DNA of 15,187 nt from an uncultured Gemmatimonadota bacterium (GCA_937136445.1 CAKZOQ010000006.1:1-15187), one strand, 5' to 3'. Positions 1 to 7,547 are shown, counted from the first letter of the stretch. Numbers and translations are program-made. The notes: a model not told the origin generated them from the sequence alone.

Positions 1-565
1 GGTGGCGGGGGCGGGAGCCCTGGGGGAGCGCATCGTCCTCCTCGGCAGCTCCACCGGGGCGGCCCTCGCCCTCTGGGCCGCCCTGAAGGCGCCGGAGCGG
101 GAGCGCATCGCCGCCCTGGTCCTCCTCTCCCCCAACTTCCACCCGGCGGACCGCCAGAGTCGGATCCTGCTGCTCCCGTGGGGCGGCCTGCTGGCCCGGA
201 TGGCGCTGGGAGCCGAACGCTGCTTCACCCCGTTGTCGCCTGCCCAGGAGCGCCACTGGACGACCTGCTACCCCAGCAGCGCCCTGCTGCCGATGATGGC
301 GCTTGTGGAGCGGATCCGGACCGAGGACCTGAGCGCCCTCCGCACCCCGACGCTGGTCCTCTACTCCCCCGCCGACCAGGTGGTGGACCCGCTGGAGACC
401 GAGCGCTACTTCGGTGAGCTGGGCGCGGAGCCGAAGCGGTTGGTGCCCATCGAACGGGCGGGAACGGCGAACCACGTCCTCGCCGGCGACATCGTGGCGC
501 CCGAGAACACCGACCGGGTCGTTCGAGAAGCCCTCGCCTTCCTGGAGGAAGCGGGGCTGCGGTGA
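1..565 (+). CDS. alpha/beta hydrolase, 5'-truncated by window edge
   Basis: This is the C-terminal part of a serine hydrolase of the alpha/beta-hydrolase fold, read in the frame beginning at base 2. About 187 residues are visible. They hold the nucleophile elbow GSSTG (Ser17 of the visible part), a candidate acid Asp125 in YSPADQVVDP, and a candidate catalytic His158 in ANHVLAGD, in the canonical Ser-Asp-His order. Family members normally carry a further N-terminal stretch with the first strands and the oxyanion hole before the elbow. The GTG at base 2 is therefore unlikely to be the true start, and the gene should continue to the left. The end overlaps the next gene by 4 bases (GTGA), which suggests one transcript and translational coupling. 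The substrate cannot be read from the sequence; esterase or lysophospholipase-like activity is the general expectation. The fold is confident, the specificity unknown. Confidence 0.85.
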   Translation, partial: VAGAGALGERIVLLGSSTGAALALWAALKAPERERIAALVLLSPNFHPADRQSRILLLPWGGLLARMALGAERCFTPLSPAQERHWTTCYPSSALLPMMALVERIRTEDLSALRTPTLVLYSPADQVVDPLETERYFGELGAEPKRLVPIERAGTANHVLAGDIVAPENTDRVVREALAFLEEAGLR

Positions 566-1104
566 GCTGGACGCCCGAGGAGCTCCTGGAGCGTCTCGAC
601 GCCTGGGAGGTGGACTACGAACTCCACCGGCACCGGCCGGTCGTCACCGTCGAGGAAGCCCAGGAGGCCAAGGGCGACCTCCCCGGGGAGCACACCAAGA
701 ACCTCTTCCTGCGGGACAAGAAAGGGGCCATGTGGCTGGTGGTGGCCCGGCACGACCGCACGGTGGACCTGAAGGCGCTCGCGCCCATCCTCGGCGCCCG
801 AGGCCGCTTCAGCTTCGGGAGCGCCGAACGGCTCCAGCGCCACCTGGGCGTGGTGCCGGGGGCGGTGAGCCTCCTGGCGCTGGTGAACGACGCCGAGGGG
901 TCGGTACGGGTGGCGCTGGACGACGGCCTGGACCCCGACGAGACCTGGAACCTCCACCCCCTGGCCAACACCCTCACCCTGGCGGCCCAGGGCTCGGCGT
1001 GGGTAGACGTCCTGCGGCGGTTGGAGCACCCGCCGGTCTGGGTCGCGCTGGACGAGGACGCCCTCCGGGACGACGTCCGGCCGGTGGGCAATCCGGGAGG
1101 TTGA
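562..1104 (+). CDS. prolyl-tRNA editing protein, ProX/YbaK family deacylase
   Basis: This 180-residue protein is a free-standing trans-editing domain of the YbaK/ProX (INS-like) superfamily. These cytoplasmic enzymes hydrolyse tRNA(Pro) mischarged with alanine, cysteine or a similar amino acid. Its length is normal for a stand-alone member. Diagnostic features are the HTKNLFLRDKKG block (residues 44-55), whose Lys46 matches the conserved substrate-binding lysine, the GVVPGAVS loop (96-103) corresponding to the family's GxxPG motif, and the late WNLHPLANTLTL block (129-140). The arrangement resembles ProX/ProXp-ala more than YbaK, so Ala-tRNA(Pro) is the likelier substrate; this is inferred from motif similarity only. 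The start is a GTG inside the stop of the upstream hydrolase (GTGA overlap), so it is probably translated by coupling. There is no separate promoter. The pairing with a hydrolase is not obviously functional. Confidence 0.88.
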   Translation: MSWTPEELLERLDAWEVDYELHRHRPVVTVEEAQEAKGDLPGEHTKNLFLRDKKGAMWLVVARHDRTVDLKALAPILGARGRFSFGSAERLQRHLGVVPGAVSLLALVNDAEGSVRVALDDGLDPDETWNLHPLANTLTLAAQGSAWVDVLRRLEHPPVWVALDEDALRDDVRPVGNPGG

Positions 1105-1339
1105 GGGCCACCTGGAGGGGTCAAGAATACTTGCGAGTCACACGACCGAGGTGGTATTTCCACAGGGTCGTCCCACACGGGTCTATGCTCGGCGCAGCCT
1201 GCCTCCCCCCCGCAGGTGCCTCGCCGCGGCGTACGTCCGCTTCGGTCTCCACAGGGATCGAGGACGGATGCCGACCCGACTCGTCGCCGTGACTCCCAAT
1301 GGTCGCGCGCGATGCCATCCCTCGTCAGGAGGAGACATC
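1105..1339 (+). promoter_or_regulatory. leader and probable promoter region of the susC/susD operon
   Basis: This 235-base non-coding stretch between the ProX stop and the susC start contains the most AT-rich patch nearby (about 1119-1190). A possible sigma-70-like pair is TTGCGA (1131-1136) and TATTTC (1155-1160), spaced 18 bases. An alternative -10 is TATGCT (1184-1189). Neither is a strong match. Two near-identical 13-mers, at 1158-1170 (ttccacagggtcg) and 1248-1260 (tccacagggatcg), lie 90 bases apart and could be protein-binding sites. The susC reading frame stays open upstream to 1151, but that extension lacks signal-peptide character, so I treat it as leader. Confidence 0.35.
1327..1333 (+). 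promoter_or_regulatory. ribosome binding site that fixes the susC start
   Basis: AGGAGGA lies 6 bases before the ATG at 1340. It is the strongest Shine-Dalgarno match in the leader. It selects this ATG, at the start of a classical signal peptide, over upstream in-frame alternatives. Confidence 0.75.
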
Positions 1340-4300
1340 ATGAACCCTGCGATGGTTCGATCAGTGCTTTCGAAACTCGCTGCAATCGGGATGCTGGGCT
1401 TTCTGTTGCCCTTGTCCCCCCTCGCCGCCCAGAACACGGGTACCGTCACCGGCATGGTGGTGGACGCGGTGTCCGGTCGACCCCTCGGGGGCGCCCAGGT
1501 GTCCGTGCCCGGCACGGGCCGGGGCGGGCTTGCCGATTCCAACGGCCGCTTCCTCATCGTGAACGTACCGGTGGGCGAGCAGACGGTGGAGGTCCAGCTC
1601 ATCGGGTATGAGCGGGCCGAGCAGACCGTCACCGTATCCGACGGCCAGGTCGCCCAGGTGACCTTCAACATCACCCAGTCGGCGCTGGAGCTGGACGCCA
1701 TCGTGGTCACCGGCACGCCCGGTCAGACCCAGAGGCGCGCCATCGGCAACACGGTGTCCACATTCCAGGCCTCCGAGGTCACCGAGGCCGTGCCCGTGAA
1801 CTCGGTGCAGGAGCTCCTCCAGGGCCGGACGCCGGGCCTCACCCTCATCGCCGACGGAGGCGCCGCCGGCGACGGCTCGGCCATCCGCCTCCGGGGCTCC
1901 GGCTCCATCGAGGGCCGCTTCGAGCCCGTCATCTATGTGGACGGCGTCCGGGTGTCCGGCGGCACGAACAGCTTCGACGACCAGTGCGGCTCGGTCACCC
2001 ACTGCACCGACGCCCTGGACTTCCTGAACCCCAACGACATCGAGTCGGTGGAGGTCATCAAGGGCCCGGCGGCTTCGACGCTCTACGGCGCCGAGGCGGC
2101 GGCGGGCGTGGTGCAGATCATCACCAAGAAGGGAAGCTCGGGTCAGTCCGGCATCCAGTGGACCGCCGGCATGGACGTGGGGACCTCCGAGTGGGCGCTT
2201 CAGCAGCCCATCACCTACTGGAACTGCGCCGCGGACGAGGTGGGTGATCCTGCCTTCCCCGGGTGCACCAGCACGGGTCTCCGGATGTACGAGCCCCTGA
2301 GCGCTCATCCGAATGCGCTGCGGGGCAACCAGGACGCCCCCGAGTGCAGCCGGCCGGAGCCCTTCGACGTGCAGACCTTTTGTGCCGGCGACACCAACGG
2401 CGCCGGCCAGTACTCCTTCAACGTCTCCGCCCGTGGCGGCGGGGAGCTCTTCAACTTCTTCGTCTCGGCGGAGCGGGGGAACGAGCAGGGCGTCTTCAAC
2501 AACAACTACGCCCGGCGTACCGGCGGGCGGGCCAACTTCGGCTTCACCCCCAACGACGAGCTCTCCTTCAACGTGAACGTCGGGTACGCCCGCCACCACG
2601 TCCGGATGCCTCTCTCGAACAACTCGTCCAACTCCATCCTGCGCAACGGGATGCGAGGCCGAGCCGATGCGGTGTTCCAGTACGAGCCGGGCTATCGGGG
2701 CTTCGGTCCCACGCTGGCCAACGAGTGGAACCTCCAGACCCGCTCGGAGCGCTACACCATCGGGGCGACCATCAACTACCAGCCCTTCGGCTGGCTCCAG
2801 AACCGGCTGACCCTGGGCCTGGACAACAACAACCGGGAGGTCCGGGACTTCACGCCGCCGGACCCCCGCCCGGAGCAGCCGCTGGGCACGACCCGCTCCA
2901 TCGGGCTCATCGACTACACGACCCCGACGAGTCACCTTTGGACGGTGGACTACTCTGCGACGGCGAGCACCGACATCAGTGAGAACGTCAGCTCCGCCTT
3001 CAGCGCCGGGATGCAGCTCAACGCCTCCAAGCAGGAGTCCTTCGGCATCACCGGCGAAGGGCTGGTGGCCAGCAACCTGAACCTGGTGGGCTCGGCGGCC
3101 ACCACCCGTGGAGACCAGAACTTCCAGGAGCAGACCTCCCTGGGTTTCTATGTCCAGGAGCAGGTGGGCTGGAAGAACCGTCTCTTCGCCACGGCTGCCG
3201 TGCGCATCGATGACAACTCCGCCTTCGGGCGGGACTTCAGCCTGGTGGTCTACCCCAAGGCCCAGCTCTCGTACGTGATCAGCGACGAGGACTTCTTCGA
3301 CATCGACTGGGTCGATCAGCTCAAGCTGCGAGGCGCCTGGGGACAGGCGGGGAACCCGCCGGATCCCTTCACGGCCGACCGGACCTTCTCTCCGAACGTC
3401 GCCGTGGCCGCCGACGGGCAGGTGGTCAACATCCTCCGGCCCCAGTCCTACGGGAACCCGGATCTGAAGGCGGAGACAGGGTCGGAGCTGGAGATGGGCT
3501 TCGAGTCGTCCCACTACGGCGGACGGCTGGGGCTGGAGTTCACCTACTACCGCCAGAACACCAAGGACGCCCTCATCGCGGTGCCCGTCCCTCCGTCCTC
3601 CGGCTTTGCAGCCACGGACGACGATGGAGGCGACGAGTTCTTCGCCAACGTCGGTGAGGTGAAGAACACCGGCCTCGAGGTGCTCCTTTCCGCCACGCCG
3701 GTCTACGGCCGCAACTTCCAGTGGGACGCGACCGTGGCGCTGGCCACCAACTCCAACGAGCTGGTGGACTTCGGCGATGCGCCCCTCACCGAGATCTCCT
3801 TCGGATCCTTCGCCTCGGTGCAGAAGCACATCGAGGGGTATCCCCTCGGCGGCTTCTGGGGGATCACGGGTACGGTGGACGGCGACCTGGACGTCTCCCT
3901 CAGCGACGAGGAGTACGTCGGTCCGTCCCTCCCCACCCGGGAGATCGGGCTGACCAACACCTTCACCATCTTCGACAACTTCCGGGTCTTCTCGAACCTC
4001 GACTACAAGGGCGGCCATTATCAGTGGTGCGCCATCTGCTCCATCCGGGGCCGGTTCGACCAGAACACCTTCACGCACCACAGCCCGGATGCCGACCCGG
4101 CGGACAAGGCGCTCATCCTGAGCAACCAGACCCGCCGGTGGATTTCCGAAGCCGACTTCATCAAGCTTCGTGAGCTCTCCCTGAGCTACGTCCTCCCGGC
4201 CGACCTGCTCAGCGGTGTCGGCGTGAACTCCGGTACGCTGACGCTCTCGGGTCGAAATCTCTGGATGTGGACCAAATACGGCTTCCCGGACCAGGAGGGT

Positions 4301-4417
4301 CTCGGCTCGCCGGATCCGGAGGTCAACTTCAGCTCGACCTCGGCCTACAGCCGGACCGATTACGCCTCCATCCCGATGCTGCGGACGTTCAGTCTCAGCT
4401 TCCGGGTGTCCTTCTGA
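1340..4417 (+). CDS. SusC/RagA-like TonB-linked outer-membrane transporter
   Basis: This 1025-residue protein is a full-length SusC-type TonB-dependent transporter, which imports large ligands (oligosaccharides, peptides or other organics) through a 22-strand outer-membrane barrel gated by a plug. Order of parts: signal peptide 1-30 ending SPLAA before Gln31; carboxypeptidase-regulatory-like beta-sandwich about 33-112; TonB-box-like ELDAIVVTG 117-125; plug about 130-265 with VIYVDGVRV (197-205) and SVEVIKGPAASTLYG (236-250); barrel to the C-terminus, ending SLSFRVSF with the terminal Phe typical of barrel insertion. The start at 1340 is supported by the RBS and signal peptide. The susD-like partner follows 17 bases later, so the two should be co-transcribed and form the usual SusCD complex. 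Eight cysteines occur in four close pairs (216/222, 296/309, 336/348, 897/900), unusual for this family. The substrate is unknown; no glycoside hydrolase or peptidase is adjacent. Confidence 0.95.
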   Translation: MNPAMVRSVLSKLAAIGMLGFLLPLSPLAAQNTGTVTGMVVDAVSGRPLGGAQVSVPGTGRGGLADSNGRFLIVNVPVGEQTVEVQLIGYERAEQTVTVSDGQVAQVTFNITQSALELDAIVVTGTPGQTQRRAIGNTVSTFQASEVTEAVPVNSVQELLQGRTPGLTLIADGGAAGDGSAIRLRGSGSIEGRFEPVIYVDGVRVSGGTNSFDDQCGSVTHCTDALDFLNPNDIESVEVIKGPAASTLYGAEAAAGVVQIITKKGSSGQSGIQWTAGMDVGTSEWALQQPITYWNCAADEVGDPAFPGCTSTGLRMYEPLSAHPNALRGNQDAPECSRPEPFDVQTFCAGDTNGAGQYSFNVSARGGGELFNFFVSAERGNEQGVFNNNYARRTGGRANFGFTPNDELSFNVNVGYARHHVRMPLSNNSSNSILRNGMRGRADAVFQYEPGYRGFGPTLANEWNLQTRSERYTIGATINYQPFGWLQNRLTLGLDNNNREVRDFTPPDPRPEQPLGTTRSIGLIDYTTPTSHLWTVDYSATASTDISENVSSAFSAGMQLNASKQESFGITGEGLVASNLNLVGSAATTRGDQNFQEQTSLGFYVQEQVGWKNRLFATAAVRIDDNSAFGRDFSLVVYPKAQLSYVISDEDFFDIDWVDQLKLRGAWGQAGNPPDPFTADRTFSPNVAVAADGQVVNILRPQSYGNPDLKAETGSELEMGFESSHYGGRLGLEFTYYRQNTKDALIAVPVPPSSGFAATDDDGGDEFFANVGEVKNTGLEVLLSATPVYGRNFQWDATVALATNSNELVDFGDAPLTEISFGSFASVQKHIEGYPLGGFWGITGTVDGDLDVSLSDEEYVGPSLPTREIGLTNTFTIFDNFRVFSNLDYKGGHYQWCAICSIRGRFDQNTFTHHSPDADPADKALILSNQTRRWISEADFIKLRELSLSYVLPADLLSGVGVNSGTLTLSGRNLWMWTKYGFPDQEGLGSPDPEVNFSSTSAYSRTDYASIPMLRTFSLSFRVSF

Positions 4418-4434
4418 CCGCAACGGAGACCATC

Positions 4435-5793
4435 ATGAACATCAAGAGACCATTGTCTCGTGCGGTCACCTTGGCCGCCGCGGGGTTGATCGCGGTGGCG
4501 GCGGCCGCCTGCTCGAGCTTCGACAGCATCCTGGAGGTCCAGAACCCCGACGAGCTGGATGAAGGACTCATCCAGAACGCCGAGTTGGTGGAGGTCCTCG
4601 TGAACAGCGTCATCGGGGACTTCGAAGAGGCCTTCGACGATCCCTTCGTCTGGCGTGGAAGCATGTTCACGGACGAGACGCTCACCGGCATCAACTGGGA
4701 GCAGACCGCCCGCCTGAGCCAGCGCATCGTCGAGTTCGACGAGGGCGACGCCGATCTCATGTTCTCTGAGATCAGTGCGGCGCTCTCCCAGGGCGACTCC
4801 ATCAGCTCACGGCTCCGGACGCTCCTGGAGAGCCCGGACAACGCCGCGAGCCTGGCCACGACCCTGATCTACGCCGGGTACTCCTACATCCTCATGGCCG
4901 ACGCCATGTGTCAGGCCACCATCAACGTGGGGAGTGAGTTCTTCCAGCCGGTGGATCTCTATGCCGCAGCGGCGGAGCGGTTCGCCGAGGGTAGGTCCGT
5001 CGCCCAGGCAGCAGGGGAGTCGGACCTGGTGAATCTGGCCCTGGTGGGGTCGAGCCGGGCCCACCTGAACCTGGGGGACTGGGGTCAGGCAGCCGGCATG
5101 GCGGCCCAGGTACCGGACGACTTCCGGTGGTACGCCAACTACAGCGATACCGACCCCGACGTCTACAACGTTCTCGAGGCGCGGGTGACGGGCACCAATC
5201 ATTCCCTGGGCGTCACACCCACCTTCGTCGCCGGAGGGGCCGCCCTCTTCGACGATCAGACGGACAAGACGGCCCTCCTGACCGATCCGCGGGTGCAGCA
5301 CCTTCCCCAGTGGCGTCTGGGCCATAACCAGCTCACCAAGCTGTATACGCCCAAGGCCGGACTCATGATGTCCAACTACAACGGCGAGACCTTCGCCGGC
5401 GGGGGAGAACCCGCCGACCTGGAACGCGCTACGGACATCGCCTTCGCGTCGGGCCTCGAGGCACAGCACAACCTGTACGAGGCCATGCTGGAGCAGGGCG
5501 GCAACGAGGCCGATATCCTGGCCTTCGTGAACGAGCGACGGGCCGTCGGCAATCAGGAACCGGTCGATCTCTCCGGCGACGCGCTGAAGATGGAGCTGCG
5601 GGATCAGCGGGGCCGGGACCTGTACCTGGCAGGCTACCGACTCGGTGACCTGCGCCGCTGGCTCCGGGGCGGGGAGGACATGTTCCCCAGCGGCCAGCAC
5701 CCCAACGAGCAGTGGGGCCAGTACGGGACGGCGACGTGCTACCCGCTCCCGTTGGAGGAGTACGAAGGAAACCCGAACCTGGAAGTGCCTTGA
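4435..5793 (+). CDS. SusD/RagB-like surface lipoprotein, partner of the upstream SusC
   Basis: This 452-residue lipoprotein is the SusD/RagB-type ligand-binding lid that sits on the SusC barrel. The N-terminus has a basic n-region (NIKRPLSR), a hydrophobic core, and a lipobox ending AAAAC with acylated Cys26. SILEVQNPDELDEG (31-44) matches the mature start common in the family. The C-terminal block LRDQRGRDLYLAGYRLGDLR (388-407) is the strongest signature, matching the conserved arginine-rich RagB/SusD segment next to the TPR-like helices. The protein is slightly shorter than many members (about 480-600). The ATG at 4435 is chosen because it gives the signal peptide and has GGAG at 4425-4428; translation further upstream would run back into susC in another frame. 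A single conserved-looking Cys near the C-terminus (GTATCYPLP) may pair with Cys159. Function as SusC partner is confident; the ligand is not. Confidence 0.93.
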   Translation: MNIKRPLSRAVTLAAAGLIAVAAAACSSFDSILEVQNPDELDEGLIQNAELVEVLVNSVIGDFEEAFDDPFVWRGSMFTDETLTGINWEQTARLSQRIVEFDEGDADLMFSEISAALSQGDSISSRLRTLLESPDNAASLATTLIYAGYSYILMADAMCQATINVGSEFFQPVDLYAAAAERFAEGRSVAQAAGESDLVNLALVGSSRAHLNLGDWGQAAGMAAQVPDDFRWYANYSDTDPDVYNVLEARVTGTNHSLGVTPTFVAGGAALFDDQTDKTALLTDPRVQHLPQWRLGHNQLTKLYTPKAGLMMSNYNGETFAGGGEPADLERATDIAFASGLEAQHNLYEAMLEQGGNEADILAFVNERRAVGNQEPVDLSGDALKMELRDQRGRDLYLAGYRLGDLRRWLRGGEDMFPSGQHPNEQWGQYGTATCYPLPLEEYEGNPNLEVP

Positions 5794-5820
5794 TCCAGGG
5801 CCATCCGGATCGAGTCTGAC

Positions 5821-5880
5821 CCGGATCGGGTCGGGGGGTCGCGGGCCGCATGTGCGGTCCGCGCCGCCGACCCGGTCCGG
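5821..5880. terminator. nested GC-rich inverted repeat between convergent genes, likely terminator
   Basis: Bases 5821-5834 pair with 5867-5880 as a 14-bp stem with a single G-U. Inside it, 5841-5850 pairs with 5853-5862 as a second hairpin (effective stem about 9 bp with one G-U). It lies 27 bases after the susD-like stop and 37 bases before the stop of the opposite-strand di-heme gene, so it could terminate both transcripts. There is no T-run after the stem on either strand, so canonical intrinsic termination is not certain. A structural mRNA 3' end or another role for the repeat remains possible. Confidence 0.55.
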
Positions 5881-5917
5881 CGGGCTCGGGGGGTCGTTGC
5901 TTGCCCGCAGCCTGTGA

Positions 5918-7117
5918 TTAGAGGGTGCGGAGGTAGCGGAGCAGCTCTTCCTGGGCCAACCGGTCCAGGGCGGCGAATCGATCCCGCGCCGCCGTCGCTT
6001 CTCCACCGTGGAGGAGGATGGCGTCGCGGACGCGCCGCGCCCGCCCGTCGTGGAGGAAGGTCTCGCGGTAGCGGAGACCCATGAGGGGCTCCGTCCGATA
6101 CTCGGTGGGCGTCGCCCCCGGGGCGCACGTTCCTGCCAGAGCGGGTCCCATGTCGTGCAACAGAAGGTCCGAGAAGAGGGCCACAGGCCGGCGATCGAGA
6201 GCCGGGCTGGGCGATGGCCCGGTCTCCATGTGGGGGACGTGGCAGTCGGCACAGCCCAGCGACGTGAACAGGGCGGCGCCCGCCTCGGTGGAGGAGTCAT
6301 CTCCCGTGGGAGGAGGGGCGAGGAAGGTGAGGAAGGCCACCAGGTCCGCCACGGAGGCGCTGTCCACCTCCGGCTCGGGAGCGGGATCGCTCCCGGTCGG
6401 GACGGGTGGCGTCGCGCCGGCACGGCGCTCGTCCGGAGCCGCCGGGGTCGTCAGGCCCATCTCCAGCCGGAGCGCGCTGTCCGTGAAATCCAGGAGGGTG
6501 GCCACGTCGGACTTCCGTCCGAAGCGCGCCGGCCGTCCGGCGACGTCCCGACCGAGGCGACCGGAGATCCCGTCACCGTCCCCGTCGTCGGGGTCCGCAC
6601 GACGCCGGATGTCGTCCAGTGGAAGGGCCTCCACCAGGCCGAGACCGAACACGAAGGGGATGGAAAAGGTGGCTTCGTGCTCCCGATCCGGTGGCATGGA
6701 CACCGGGACGGCCCCTCGTTCGGCGGCTACGGGGGTGACCTGCCGGCGGAGGTTCTCGCCTCCGGAGGGCGTCATGAGGTCGCACGATCCGCCGCGCCCC
6801 GAGTGGCGGGTCGCCTTGCGGACCGCGGTCTCGCCGGTGCCTCCGTCCACCGGGAAGGTGTGGCAGGCGGAGCAGGAATTCTCGTTGTACCTGGGCCCCA
6901 GCCCCTCTTCGGGGGTATAGATGCGGGCGAAGAGGGCCCGGCCGCGATCGAACCGGGTGCGTTCCGCCCCGGTGAGACCGGGGAGCGGGTCGCCGATCTC
7001 AAGGGCGGGGACATCCCCGTCGGCGGACTGCGGACCTGAGGGTGCGCAGGCCGTGAACGAGCACAGAACCAGGAGCCGAAGCCACCGCAGGGTGGGCCGG
7101 CCAGAGGAGGGATCCAT
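5918..7117 (-). CDS. di-heme c-type oxidoreductase lipoprotein (DHOR/DUF1111 family)
   Basis: This 399-residue exported protein belongs to the DHOR family (once DUF1111, COG3488, called predicted thiol oxidoreductase), distantly like di-heme peroxidases and MauG. It has two c-type heme sites, CSACH (82-86) and CADCH (289-293). Family blocks follow: LLLHDMGPALAG (318-329) and FLHDGRA...DAILLHGGEA (354-373). The length is usual. DPDDGDGDGISG (175-186) looks like a calcium-binding loop. The N-terminus has a hydrophobic LRLLVLCSFTAC stretch with a lipobox-like Cys24, so it is probably a lipid-anchored periplasmic protein needing cytochrome c maturation. The chosen ATG shares its CATG with the start of the opposite gene and has no evident Shine-Dalgarno; an in-frame ATG at 7159, deeper in that gene, is the alternative. 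Relatives are often encoded beside imelysin-type iron-regulated proteins, but none is visible here. The reaction is not established. Confidence 0.9.
   Translation of the reverse strand: MDPSSGRPTLRWLRLLVLCSFTACAPSGPQSADGDVPALEIGDPLPGLTGAERTRFDRGRALFARIYTPEEGLGPRYNENSCSACHTFPVDGGTGETAVRKATRHSGRGGSCDLMTPSGGENLRRQVTPVAAERGAVPVSMPPDREHEATFSIPFVFGLGLVEALPLDDIRRRADPDDGDGDGISGRLGRDVAGRPARFGRKSDVATLLDFTDSALRLEMGLTTPAAPDERRAGATPPVPTGSDPAPEPEVDSASVADLVAFLTFLAPPPTGDDSSTEAGAALFTSLGCADCHVPHMETGPSPSPALDRRPVALFSDLLLHDMGPALAGTCAPGATPTEYRTEPLMGLRYRETFLHDGRARRVRDAILLHGGEATAARDRFAALDRLAQEELLRYLRTL
7103..7110 (+). promoter_or_regulatory. ribosome binding site lying inside the opposite-strand DHOR gene
   Basis: AGAGGAGG is followed by a 5-base spacer and the ATG at 7116. 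It is a near-ideal Shine-Dalgarno for the small lipoprotein. On the other strand it coincides with codons 3-5 of the di-heme protein, so the two 5' ends are interlocked. Confidence 0.7.
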
Positions 7118-7547
7118 GCGTATCGGGGCGAAGGTCGGAAGGTGGTTGCTTGGGATCATGATACTCGCCGGCGGGGCTGCGTGCTCCTCGGGGACGGCGC
7201 CGAACGAGCGGCCTACCGAGGCGCGCGTGGAGGTCCTGGGCAGCGCGCCGTCGCCACTGGAGCTCGTCACCGTCACCGAGTTCTTCGAGGCGGTGGAGAA
7301 CGGGGAGATCGTGCAGGTCCCCATCCTGGCGGACACCTTCGCCGTGACCCCTCCCTTCGAACGGACCGTGGCGCTCACGGAGGTGGGGAGCATCGTGGTG
7401 GAGCTCACCAACTACGAGGAAGAGCCGGCCACCGTGGAGCTCCGGGTCCGCCTGGACAACGGCGCCCAACCCTATTCCGGGTCGGCCACCATGTCCGAGG
7501 GGGGCTCGCTCCGCTACGTCTTCGTCTTCCTGCGACGGCTCCTCTGA
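7116..7547 (+). CDS. small lipoprotein of unknown function
   Basis: I do not recognise this 143-residue protein. It begins with a clear lipoprotein signal: basic MRIGAKVGRW, a hydrophobic stretch, and lipobox GGAAC with Cys23, followed by a short SSGTAPNERPTEA linker. The mature part (about 35-143) has alternating hydrophobic residues, for example SIVVELTNY and ATVELRVRL, suggesting a small beta-sandwich. It has one acidic stretch (TEFFEAVENGE) and no cysteine beyond the lipid anchor. G/C-ending codons dominate the body, as in real genes here, and the RBS is strong, so I consider it genuine. It is divergent from the di-heme lipoprotein with overlapping start codons, and convergent with the plug-domain gene 12 bases downstream. 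An accessory role for the di-heme protein is conceivable from position alone. Confidence 0.75.
   Translation: MRIGAKVGRWLLGIMILAGGAACSSGTAPNERPTEARVEVLGSAPSPLELVTVTEFFEAVENGEIVQVPILADTFAVTPPFERTVALTEVGSIVVELTNYEEEPATVELRVRLDNGAQPYSGSATMSEGGSLRYVFVFLRRLL

Noticed and set aside
1151..1339. Upstream extension of the SusC-like gene to an earlier start.
   Set aside because: The extra 63 residues are Arg/Pro-rich and would bury the signal peptide; the strong RBS at 1327-1333 supports 1340.
1361..4423. A 1020-codon open frame antisense to the SusC-like gene.
   Set aside because: High-GC genes lacking TTA/CTA/TCA-type codons leave the reverse frame open. Its translation is low-complexity with no domain, and the sense protein is clearly real.
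5818..5832. Small hairpin GACCCG-GAT-CGGGTC as a separate terminator.
   Set aside because: It competes with, and is contained largely within, the longer and stronger stem at 5821-5880.
4807..6423. A 538-codon minus-strand frame across the susD/DHOR junction.
   Set aside because: It has no domain, overlaps two real genes, and runs through the inverted repeat at 5821-5880.
7118..7411. Extension of the di-heme protein to a start near 7411.
   Set aside because: It would place about 98 residues of non-signal-like sequence before the lipobox and overlap most of the small lipoprotein gene.
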